DNA of 7,932 nucleotides, taken from positions 1 through 7,932 of the forward strand of contig JAKSBM010001057.1 of assembly GCA_022361135.1 (NCBI GenBank), read 5' to 3'. A program made the translations under genes and the position numbers. This document shows positions 1-5,490 of the stretch, one piece after another. Under the pieces are notes generated by a model that was given only the letters and a program-made list of their open reading frames with translations, was not told the origin of the DNA and ran no database searches. How positions within the stretch are numbered: the stretch's first letter is position 1; every line of letters starts with the position of its first letter. This stretch comes from Desulfobacterales bacterium. GTDB lineage: Bacteria; Desulfobacterota; Desulfobacteria; Desulfobacterales; Desulfobacteraceae.

Positions 1-87
1 AAACAAAAGGTCCTTGGCGACGATGGCCTGGGAATAGGGGCCGATGGCCGCCGGGGCCAAATCCGGGGATATTGCTGTTTTCGACAT
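1..87 (-). CDS. RidA/YjgF/YER057c/UK114 family protein, N-terminal fragment cut by window edge
   Basis: The first 29 codons of a leftward gene are visible. The start ATG lies at 85-87, with an AAGGA Shine-Dalgarno sequence six bases upstream. The peptide begins MSKTAISPDLAPAAIGPYSQ and continues AIVAKDLLF. The run PAAIGPYSQA followed by a short hydrophobic strand is the N-terminal hallmark of RidA-family proteins, which are about 125 residues long and form trimers. Characterised RidA proteins hydrolyse reactive enamine/imine intermediates made by PLP enzymes and amine-oxidising enzymes. The catalytic arginine and the rest of the barrel lie outside the window, so deaminase activity versus a divergent RidA subgroup cannot be judged. 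The gene follows the HisD-like dehydrogenase by 68 bp on the same strand with no obvious terminator between them, so co-transcription is likely. Family assignment is confident; the role in this pathway is inference. Confidence 0.85.
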   Translation of the reverse strand, partial: MSKTAISPDLAPAAIGPYSQAIVAKDLLF

Positions 88-125
88 GTACGTTCCTTTG
101 TGCTGACATTATCTGGATAAGTTGG

Positions 126-144
126 GTCCACGGCAGCCATGGAC
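126..144 (-). other. Intercistronic hairpin between the dehydrogenase and ridA-like genes
   Basis: GTCCACGG and CCATGGAC form an eight-base-pair stem around a three-base loop; read on the minus strand it contains one U-G wobble pair. It lies 12 bases after the dehydrogenase stop codon and 39 bases before the ridA-like start. No T-run follows it on the minus strand, so it does not look like an intrinsic terminator. It could be an mRNA-stability or processing element, or chance. Confidence 0.3.
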
Positions 145-155
145 ACGGGCCTTCA

Positions 156-1466
156 TCAATATTGGGTCTGGGCATGGACCGGAAAATCCCATTTCCGATT
201 TGGAAAATACTTTCTTAACCGCCAATCGCAAGCACGGGCATGTCCCTCCATCCCCTCCACCCGGGAAAGGCGGGATGCGTGGGCACCCACCACCTCATTG
301 GCCTGGGCATTGATTTCCTGGTAGGTACAAATTTTTAAAAATTTATGTACATTCAAGCCACCTGAATAGTGACCGGCTTTTTTGGTGGGCAGAATATGGT
401 TGGTACCAGAGCACTTATCCCCCTGGGCCACGGTGCAGCCCTCACCCAGAAACAAGGAACCATAGGACCTCAGATTCCGGGTATAATATTCCAGATCCTC
501 GGCCATAACCTGGACATGTTCCGGGGCGTAGGTATCACAGACCTCACACATTTCATCACGATCCCGGCATAGGATAATTTCGCCATAATTTTCCCAGGAG
601 TCACCCGGGACTGAGGGATCGGGCATATCGGCAATGACCTTGGGCATGATGTCAATAACCCGTTGCGCCAAAGCACGGCTGTCCGTGAAAAGCCAGACCG
701 GAGAATCCTTGCCATGCTCGGCCTGGGAGACCAGGTCAACGGCCACGGTCATGGGATCGGCGGTGGCATCGGCAATGACGGCGGATTCCGTGGGGCCAGC
801 AAAGACATCAATGGTACATCTCCCCTGGGAGGACAACAATGCTTTGGCTTCGGCCACATAGGCATTGCCCGGCCCCACCAGTATATTGGCGGGTTTCCCG
901 GTAAACAGGCCAAAGGCCATGGAAGCCACGGCCTGGACCCCCCCCATTTCCAAAATAATATCGGCTCCTGCCAAATCCATGGCATAGGCCACGGCCGGGG
1001 CAATGCTCTCCCCCCGGGGCGGAGAACAGGCAATGATGGTACCGACACCGGCCGCTTTGGCCGTGGCAACGCTCATCAACGCGGAACAGGCATGGGCAAA
1101 CCGTCCCCCCGGCACATAGCAGCCGGCCGTATCCATGGGAATAATTCGCTGGCCCAATCGCACGCCATCAATGGGCTGGATTTCAAATTCACGAATACTC
1201 TTCATCTGGGCCCGGGCAAATCCAGCCACCTGGGCATGGGCAAAATCAATATCCGCTTTAACCGATACCGGAACTTGATCAATCAATTGTGCCCGTTTTT
1301 CCCGGCTGAGAATGAACGGCCGAGTCCAATTGTCAAACTGCTCGGCCAATTGAGCCACTGCAGTCTCGCCGTCTTTTTCAATGCGGGACAAAAGGGCCTT
1401 GACCTGTTCCCGCACGGCCAGCGAATGCGCCTCTGCCGAATGGGAAGCCTGTTTTACATATTCCAT
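156..1466 (-). CDS. HisD-superfamily NAD-dependent alcohol dehydrogenase, HpsN-like (candidate sulfopropanediol dehydrogenase)
   Basis: This 436-residue protein has the HisD fold and length. Zinc and catalytic residues of histidinol dehydrogenase are all visible: Gln248 and His251 in QAEHG, Glu316-His317 in APEHVQV, Asp350 in GDKCSGTNHILPT, and His409 in EGMEGHA. The Rossmann segment LVGPGNAYVAEAK and the DVFAGPTES motif are also intact. Phrases such as YGEIILC, SYGSLFLGE, NHILPTKKAGHYSGG and the CTYQ segment resemble the HpsN branch (EC 1.1.1.308, two-step oxidation of 2,3-dihydroxypropane-1-sulfonate to 3-sulfolactate) more than biosynthetic HisD. No other his genes are present. The neighbouring FCD-GntR regulator and RidA also suggest catabolism. 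ATG 1464-1466 was chosen because AGGA precedes it at a normal distance and the protein then aligns with the usual N-terminus. The frame stays open to 1655, but that extension overlaps the promoter. The family is certain; the substrate is an inference. Confidence 0.88.
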   Translation of the reverse strand: MEYVKQASHSAEAHSLAVREQVKALLSRIEKDGETAVAQLAEQFDNWTRPFILSREKRAQLIDQVPVSVKADIDFAHAQVAGFARAQMKSIREFEIQPIDGVRLGQRIIPMDTAGCYVPGGRFAHACSALMSVATAKAAGVGTIIACSPPRGESIAPAVAYAMDLAGADIILEMGGVQAVASMAFGLFTGKPANILVGPGNAYVAEAKALLSSQGRCTIDVFAGPTESAVIADATADPMTVAVDLVSQAEHGKDSPVWLFTDSRALAQRVIDIMPKVIADMPDPSVPGDSWENYGEIILCRDRDEMCEVCDTYAPEHVQVMAEDLEYYTRNLRSYGSLFLGEGCTVAQGDKCSGTNHILPTKKAGHYSGGLNVHKFLKICTYQEINAQANEVVGAHASRLSRVEGMEGHARACDWRLRKYFPNRKWDFPVHAQTQY

Positions 1467-1648
1467 ATCACAGTCCTGTCGTTTAATAATCCAGTAACGC
1501 TTGTCCCCCATATGTGGATGGGGGGTCAAATCCCTTGCCCGGCGAACCGGGCAACCTACCTTCACATCCCTGTGAAATAACCGAACAGAATTTCGCCTAT
1601 GTTGCTGTTTGGCTGCAGCAACGGATAAACCCCGTTCCAGTTTCAAAC
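1467..1648 (-). promoter_or_regulatory. Structured 5' leader of the HpsN-like gene (four perfect stem-loops)
   Basis: If transcription starts near 1648, as the promoter predicts, the dehydrogenase mRNA has a leader of about 180 nt. Four perfect inverted repeats lie in it, in transcript order: 1601-1622 (seven-pair stem, eight-base loop); 1561-1576 (six pairs, four-base loop); 1535-1554 (eight GC-rich pairs, UUCG loop on the transcript); and 1505-1524 (seven pairs, six-base loop). None is followed by a U-run, so none is a classical terminator. The last hairpin ends 38 bases before the start codon, leaving the ribosome binding site accessible. I do not recognise a known riboswitch class. It may be a regulatory or stabilising leader; a chance cluster is possible. 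Confidence 0.45.
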
Positions 1649-1654
1649 ACAGCA

Positions 1655-1683
1655 ATTAAACGCCGGAGCTGCCTTCTTGTCAA
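1655..1683 (-). promoter_or_regulatory. Sigma70-type promoter for the HpsN-like gene
   Basis: On the minus strand, a perfect -35 box TTGACA (1678-1683) and a -10 box TTTAAT (1655-1660, one mismatch to TATAAT) are separated by exactly 17 bases. The predicted start is near 1648. The -35 box lies two bases downstream of the 36-bp palindrome, a position suited to control by a bound regulator. Confidence 0.7.
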
Positions 1684-1685
1684 TA

Positions 1686-1721
1686 ATTTTAGAAAATATT
1701 TTATAAAATATTTTCTAAAAT
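1686..1721. promoter_or_regulatory. Perfect 36-bp AT-rich palindrome, candidate operator for the adjacent GntR regulator
   Basis: The half-site ATTTTAGAAAATATTTTA (1686-1703) is followed directly by its exact reverse complement (1704-1721), with no spacer and no mismatch. Within it AAAATATTTT occurs twice (1693-1702 and 1705-1714), with centres 12 bp apart, so two dimers could bind on nearly the same helix face. It abuts the -35 box of the dehydrogenase promoter and lies about 100 bp upstream of the gntR promoter. It contains only two G-C pairs, so it is a poor terminator, and there is no upstream gene for it to terminate. Operator function is inferred; it does not match the short GT/AC-rich palindromes typical of FadR-type sites. 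Confidence 0.6.
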
Positions 1722-1820
1722 CCACAGCATCACCACTTAACCCCCTAAAATAATAAAGATCACAGCACACAGCCCCATCCAACCAAAATTCAACCCAGGG
1801 GCGTCCCCATGGGTTTCTTT

Positions 1821-1849
1821 TTGTCAAAGCGCCAAAAATGGACTATATA
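1821..1849 (+). promoter_or_regulatory. Sigma70-type promoter for the gntR gene
   Basis: The -35 box TTGTCA (1821-1826) and the -10 box TATATA (1844-1849) are separated by 17 bases. A start near 1856 would give a leader of about 28 nt ending in an AGAGGGG ribosome binding site (1872-1878). The spacing is ideal and each box has only a small deviation from consensus. Confidence 0.6.
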
Positions 1850-1883
1850 AAGGCTTTAATTTTAAAATTGCAGAGGGGTTGTC

Positions 1884-2540
1884 TTGTCTAACTCAAAATC
1901 CGCCATGAAGTCCCTAAAGGCCTACGAAAAAATCAGGGATATGATACTCACGGGAAAAAAGCTGCCCGGTACCCGGCTGATCCTGTCGGACCTGGAAACC
2001 GAGCTGGGCATTGGTCGGGGCCCCATACGGGAAGCCATCATGCGGCTGGATCGTTCAGGGTTGGTTAAAAATATCCCATACAAGGGAGCCATTGTGGCCA
2101 CGCCCCCCACCCGAACAGAAGTGTTGCACATCTACGATTTGAGAATGGATTTGGAAGGACGATTGGCCCTGGCCGCACTGGAACACATTACCCCCGAAGA
2201 CATCCAGGCCCTGGAGGCTCTGGACAAAACAATGCAAGACCTTCCCATGGACCATTACCGCCATGACAGGGAATTCCATCAAACCCTGTACAATGCGGCC
2301 CACATGCCCCATCTGGCCAACATCGCCGCCACCATGATTTTCACCGTTGAGGGAGTATTAAACATCTATCACCGGGAAAAAGAGCATTGCAGGACCTTCA
2401 ATGAAGAACATGGAAAAATTATCCAGGCCATCAAAAACCATGACCCCGACCAACTCCTCATCCATGTGCACGAAAACATAAAAAGCGGTCTCACCATCAT
2501 CGAGGAGACCTTTCGCAAACTGGTTCATCTTCCCCAGTAA
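1884..2540 (+). CDS. GntR-family transcriptional regulator, FadR subfamily with FCD ligand domain
   Basis: This 218-residue protein has a winged helix-turn-helix at about residues 13-75. The phrases LSDLETELGIGRGPIREA and LDRSGLVKNIPYKGA are the recognition helix and wing typical of GntR proteins. An all-helical FCD domain follows at about 80-210. Its expected metal-binding set is visible as Asp128, His132 (DREFH), His176 (NEEHGKI) and His194 or His196 (IHVHEN), so a metal-assisted carboxylate-type ligand is likely. The start is TTG at 1884, chosen because AGAGGGG lies five bases upstream. The ATG at 1905 has no ribosome binding site and would remove seven residues. The gene is divergent from the HpsN-like dehydrogenase across 417 bp holding both promoters and a large palindrome, so it probably controls the dehydrogenase and itself. 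The ligand is unknown; a sulfonate or hydroxy acid would fit the neighbour. Confidence 0.92.
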   Translation: MSNSKSAMKSLKAYEKIRDMILTGKKLPGTRLILSDLETELGIGRGPIREAIMRLDRSGLVKNIPYKGAIVATPPTRTEVLHIYDLRMDLEGRLALAALEHITPEDIQALEALDKTMQDLPMDHYRHDREFHQTLYNAAHMPHLANIAATMIFTVEGVLNIYHREKEHCRTFNEEHGKIIQAIKNHDPDQLLIHVHENIKSGLTIIEETFRKLVHLPQ

Positions 2541-2703
2541 TTCCCGACCGGCAAAGGGATAGGTTCCCCAGTCCAGGAACCGCCCTGCCCTGGGTGCATC
2601 CCAATATCTATTTTAGCCCTCCCGGTGCATCGCCACGGTCAAAATCGAATTTTTAGAAAAAATCACATCCAGAATTGATCCGGGCCCTTGGAGGTAACAC
2701 GCC

Positions 2704-2782
2704 ATGGGCCGGGTGAAACACCATGTCCGCCAGAACCTGGATGATTGAATATGCCTGTACGCGAAGGTGTTTTGATCCCTAG
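2704..2782 (+). other. Two tiny overlapping reading frames behind a good ribosome binding site (doubtful)
   Basis: GGAGG at 2690-2694 lies nine bases before ATG 2704. This opens a 14-codon frame (MGRVKHHVRQNLDD, stop 2746-2748). A second ATG at 2741 overlaps its end and gives 13 codons (MIEYACTRRCFDP, stop 2780-2782). The arrangement mimics translational coupling, but the peptides match nothing I recognise. No clear promoter precedes them, and frames this short arise easily by chance. Confidence 0.15.
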
Positions 2783-2903
2783 TCGGCGCCAGGTGGAGCC
2801 GGGCGTGACATACGGTCATGAAATGAAAAATAAGAGGGATATGGGCATGGGATCATCAATGCCCCATACATTCAAATAGCCCGACGTCCCATTGAAAATT
2901 TTA

Positions 2904-2933
2904 CCGACCCAGCATGGGGGCTCCGTGGGTCGG
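2904..2933 (-). terminator. Weak hairpin, possible secondary terminator of the qrc operon
   Basis: CCGACCCA (2904-2911) and TGGGTCGG (2926-2933) form a perfect eight-pair stem around a 14-base loop. Read on the minus strand it is followed by TAAAATTTTC, a broken T-rich stretch. It lies about 120 bp beyond the main qrc terminator and could catch read-through. The large loop and interrupted T-run make this uncertain. Confidence 0.3.
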
Positions 2934-3056
2934 CATTGAGCAGATGCTCATCCGGGTTACAAATATCCGGTTTGAAATCCACCGTCTCCCTGGGGAATGA
3001 AAAATTGAAGCCCGCTCTCCCGGGGGGATACTTCCATCCGCCGTCAGGTTTTCCCC

Positions 3057-3096
3057 AAAAAAACACCCCCTGCTTTCATGGTGAAAACAGGGGGTG
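3057..3096 (-). terminator. Intrinsic terminator of the leftward qrc operon
   Basis: CACCCCCTG (3064-3072) pairs perfectly with CAGGGGGTG (3088-3096). After one C-A mismatch the stem continues with TTTCA/TGAAA around a three-base loop. On the minus strand the stem is followed at once by seven T residues (A-run at 3057-3063). It lies 48 bp beyond the stop codon of the 51-residue membrane protein, so that gene belongs inside the operon. Confidence 0.92.
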
Positions 3097-3144
3097 AGAA
3101 TGAAACTCCGGGTCGGCCCCGGGGGGCCGCCTGGAAAATATGAT

Positions 3145-3300
3145 TTAGTGGTGTTCGCCGCCGCCTTTCATGGTTTCAATGGCAGACTTGATGATGACAT
3201 AGGTCATGCCCGCACCCAGGATGGAAATGGCATACCAGAAGCCACCGAAAAAGATGGCATGGCCGATGTCCCAGACCCATTCAAAACAAAATGGAAACAT
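3145..3300 (-). CDS. 51-residue single-helix membrane protein at the end of the qrc operon (candidate small Qrc subunit)
   Basis: I do not recognise a named family. The ATG at 3298-3300 has an AAGGAG Shine-Dalgarno sequence seven bases upstream, as good as any in the operon, and starts 15 bp after the qrcD stop. The peptide opens MFPFCFEWVWDIGHAIFFGG. One hydrophobic helix spans about residues 13-37 (AIFFGGFWYAISILGAGMTY and onward), followed by a short tail of mixed charge ending GGGEHH. There is no cleavable signal sequence. Two histidines at the C-terminus, His14 and an aromatic N-terminal WVWD patch are the only conspicuous polar or aromatic features. The operon terminator follows after 48 bp. 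The closest analogy is the very small membrane protein HmcD of the Hmc complex, or helper peptides such as CcoQ and CydX. A role as an accessory subunit packing against QrcD is inference from position, size and translation signals. Confidence 0.82.
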   Translation of the reverse strand: MFPFCFEWVWDIGHAIFFGGFWYAISILGAGMTYVIIKSAIETMKGGGEHH

Positions 3301-3315
3301 ATGCGTTCTCCTTTA

Positions 3316-4566
3316 TTATGATTCTTCCGTGGGGGCTGGGTTAAGTTCCAGCTCCTGGGGGAATACCGGCAGGTACCGGTAGGAAACAGCAATTACAATG
3401 ATACCGTAAGCCACGGGCAGAATCGTGGTGGCCACTTCCTGCCAGGACGGAATGTACAGGGCCCAGGTGTCAAAGCTCATTACAGGTACGGCCATGATCT
3501 GGAGTACCATGACCCAACGGTTGAGACAAACGCCGATGACGCCCAGAATAATGGCCAGCAAGCGGAATTTGGAATTCTCACGGGTGGGTTTGTAAATGAG
3601 CAGCAATCCGGGAACCACGCCACAGACAATCACTTCCACGATGAGGATCCAGTATCCGTAGAAGGCATTGTTGGTATAAAAGTGGCTGAAGTTGAATCCC
3701 AGGCTGGGGGCGGTGACAAATGCCCAGTAAATGGTATCAATGATTTTGGCAATGATATAGGTGGTGATCATCCAGCCGGAAATCTTGGCCAGCAGATGAA
3801 TCACATTGTCCTTGACCAATTTCTTACCGGTGATGCCTTCGGTGATCCGGGTCACCAACAGGGTGAAACAGGGACCGAATGCGGCTGCGGACCAGGTAAA
3901 AAGGAAGAAGGTCCAGGGCCAGATCAACAGGCCTTCACGTACGGCAAAGGGACGGCCGTACATAACGCCGGCAACCCCGCCCAGAGATCCCTGATGGAAA
4001 AAGGACAGGAAGGCGCCGGTGGCGGCAAAGATGGCCATAACGCCGTGCATGTTGTGGGCCAGGTTATGGGCAAAGGGGTTTTTGTTCAGCTGGCGGTTTT
4101 CCAGGATATTGGGAATGAACTCAATGGTGAGAACCGCAAAGTAGCAGGACAGACAAAAGGCCACTTCCGTCAACATGGAATGGACATTGGCATGCCAGAA
4201 GATGAACCACCCACGCAGGGGCTGTCCAATGTCGATGGCCAGAATCAACAGGGCTGAACTATAGCAGATGAACCCGATGATTACGGCAAAGTTGATGATA
4301 TTTTTCAATTCATCAACCTTGAAAATATATTTGAGCAAACCTGTGAAAAAGGCACCACCACCCACGGCGATGACGGCCAAGTCGGCCCAGATCCACAGGG
4401 CGAACCCATAGTAGTCATTCATGTTGGTCTGGTTCAGTCCCTTGAACCAACAGAGGAACATGGCATAAACGCCCCAGAGCAGTACGGCACCGACAACGGC
4501 CATCCCAACCATGAATTTTGGGAATGAACACCGCTTTGCACCTTCAGGTATTAATGCAGAATCCAT
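3316..4566 (-). CDS. qrcD: QrcD, NrfD-like integral membrane subunit of the Qrc menaquinone reductase
   Basis: This 416-residue protein has about ten hydrophobic helices: roughly 18-39, 57-78, 93-113, 134-152, 174-195, 213-238, 262-282, 303-324, 336-357 and 379-396. This is the NrfD/PsrC fold of two four-helix bundles plus two helices. Family-type segments include GGGAFFTGLL (about 69-78), AIDIGQPLRGWFIFWHANVH (about 110-129) and FFHQGSLGG (about 189-197), the region where NrfD-like proteins bind quinone. In the known Desulfovibrio complex QrcD is the menaquinone-reducing membrane subunit and contributes to charge translocation. ATG 4564-4566 was chosen, with TTAGGAGT nine bases upstream; the in-frame TTG two codons earlier sits too close to that site. 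The gene lies 36 bp after qrcC, in the order A-B-C-D described for qrc. ActC of alternative complex III is the main alternative family, but it comes with different neighbours. Confidence 0.92.
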   Translation of the reverse strand: MDSALIPEGAKRCSFPKFMVGMAVVGAVLLWGVYAMFLCWFKGLNQTNMNDYYGFALWIWADLAVIAVGGGAFFTGLLKYIFKVDELKNIINFAVIIGFICYSSALLILAIDIGQPLRGWFIFWHANVHSMLTEVAFCLSCYFAVLTIEFIPNILENRQLNKNPFAHNLAHNMHGVMAIFAATGAFLSFFHQGSLGGVAGVMYGRPFAVREGLLIWPWTFFLFTWSAAAFGPCFTLLVTRITEGITGKKLVKDNVIHLLAKISGWMITTYIIAKIIDTIYWAFVTAPSLGFNFSHFYTNNAFYGYWILIVEVIVCGVVPGLLLIYKPTRENSKFRLLAIILGVIGVCLNRWVMVLQIMAVPVMSFDTWALYIPSWQEVATTILPVAYGIIVIAVSYRYLPVFPQELELNPAPTEES

Positions 4567-4602
4567 ATTCAATTACTCCTAACATCGTAAGGTTTTTGAT
4601 GT

Positions 4603-5460
4603 TTACTCATGGGTTGAGGAACCATGATAATTCTTGACCTTGTCCCACTCACCATCAAGGTAGTTATCACCGGCCTTGCGAACCCATTCGCGCTCGGACA
4701 TGTAATAGACCTTGGTGTTGGTGCCCAGTCTTTCCAGCAGTCTGAAGACCTTGGGATTTCTGGACTTACCCACAACATCGTGGTTCCGCGGATCCGGATG
4801 GGGATCGGGTTTCACGATCTGGTGAATCTGGTGGGCCGGGTTGTTCAGATCGCCGAAGACAATGGCACCGGCCGGGCAAGCCGTGGTGCACGCAGTCTGA
4901 TATTCATTTTCTTCGATCTCTTCCCGACCTTCGACATAGGCCTTTTCACGGGCCAATTGGTAACGGTGATAGCAGAAACTGCATTTTTCAACCACGCCGC
5001 GCATACGGGGGCTGACATTGGGGGTCAGGTATTCTTCCTGACCTTCGGGCCATTTGGGATCCCACCAGTTGAAATACCGAGCATGGTAGGGGCAGGCTCC
5101 CATGCAATACCGGCAGCCGAAGCAGCGGGTATAGATCTGGGAGACGATACCGGTGTCATACCCATAATCCGTTGCCGTTGCCGGACATACGGATACGCAG
5201 GGGGAGTGACCATGGTCACCCTTGCCGCCGCAATGCTGACAGGGGCGGGGCAGGTAGGCCACTTCGGTCTGGGGGAATTTTTTCCCATTGGTCAATTTAT
5301 AGACCCGCATCCAGGTGATGGAATCCTTTTTCCGGGACTCATCCTCCTTAAAGGGCACATTATTTTCAGACATGCAGGAGACCATGCAGGAACCGCAGCC
5401 TGTGCACTTGTCCAGGTCTATGAGCATTCCGAACTTATATGTTTTGGTTTCTTGTTTCAT
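4603..5460 (-). CDS. qrcC: QrcC, periplasmic iron-sulfur (ferredoxin-like) subunit of Qrc
   Basis: This 285-residue protein has 16 cysteines in four ferredoxin-like groups: Cys19/22/25/29, Cys74/77/88/92, Cys113/116/119/123 and Cys160/163/191/195. This is the four-cluster arrangement of PsrB/NrfC/ActB-type subunits, enough for a wire from the QrcB/QrcA side to QrcD. Purified Desulfovibrio Qrc is reported, from memory, to carry both [4Fe-4S] and [3Fe-4S] centres. The second group is unusual in having a Gly/His-rich insertion (GGKGDHGHSP) between CxxC and CxxxCP. There is no signal peptide, so export is expected by hitch-hiking with the Tat substrate QrcB. About 75 residues beyond the last cluster form a soluble tail, perhaps contacting QrcB or QrcD. 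ATG 5458-5460 has AGAGG upstream, and the gene follows qrcB by 30 bp. Confidence 0.92.
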   Translation of the reverse strand: MKQETKTYKFGMLIDLDKCTGCGSCMVSCMSENNVPFKEDESRKKDSITWMRVYKLTNGKKFPQTEVAYLPRPCQHCGGKGDHGHSPCVSVCPATATDYGYDTGIVSQIYTRCFGCRYCMGACPYHARYFNWWDPKWPEGQEEYLTPNVSPRMRGVVEKCSFCYHRYQLAREKAYVEGREEIEENEYQTACTTACPAGAIVFGDLNNPAHQIHQIVKPDPHPDPRNHDVVGKSRNPKVFRLLERLGTNTKVYYMSEREWVRKAGDNYLDGEWDKVKNYHGSSTHE

Positions 5461-5490
5461 CAGAACCTCTTTGAAAATTTATCCGTATCG

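Larger units (their letters stand above)
2541..3063. other. Gene-free spacer between convergent gntR and the qrc operon
   Basis: I see no convincing protein gene on either strand. Frames of 60-70 codons on the minus strand lack ribosome binding sites and any recognisable motif, and one runs through the qrc terminator. The stretch does contain inverted repeats: GGTTCC/GGAACC at 2562-2581, GGGCAT/ATGCCC at 2843-2864, CCGACCCA/TGGGTCGG at 2904-2933, and TGAGCA/TGCTCA at 2937-2950. It also contains the decamer TTTTAGAAAA near 2651-2660, which is found in the half-site of the 36-bp palindrome. No tRNA, rRNA or insertion-sequence ends are visible. A strong terminator for gntR is not apparent. Confidence 0.6.

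Noticed and set aside
1535..1554. GC-rich hairpin with a TTCG/CGAA loop taken as the T-arm of a tRNA or as a terminator
   Set aside because: The stem is eight pairs with a four-base loop, not a five-pair stem with a seven-base loop, and no acceptor or anticodon arm can be drawn around it. No T-run follows on either strand.
663..1580. Long plus-strand open frame (305 codons) opposite the dehydrogenase gene
   Set aside because: It is antisense to a gene with intact catalytic motifs, is rich in Gly, His and Asn as expected of a mirror frame, and has no recognisable domain.
1467..1655. 63-codon upstream extension of the dehydrogenase frame
   Set aside because: The frame is open to an ATG at 1655, but that codon lies within the predicted -10 box, upstream of the likely transcription start. 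It has no ribosome binding site, and the extra residues would cover the hairpin leader and do not look like any HisD N-terminus. ATG 1511 also lacks a ribosome binding site.
1686..1721. Palindrome read as a bidirectional transcription terminator
   Set aside because: It has only two G-C pairs in 18, and it sits between divergent promoters where no transcript needs ending. An operator explains it better.
2613..2819. 68-codon minus-strand frame in the spacer
   Set aside because: It has no ribosome binding site and no recognisable motif. Gene status cannot be supported from sequence alone.
2872..3066. 64-codon minus-strand frame downstream of the qrc terminator
   Set aside because: Its start lies inside the terminator T-run and hairpin base, and it has no ribosome binding site and no family resemblance.
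3094..3321. 75-codon plus-strand frame over the 51-residue membrane protein gene
   Set aside because: It starts inside the qrc terminator and lacks a ribosome binding site. The opposite strand offers a strong ribosome binding site and a coherent membrane helix.
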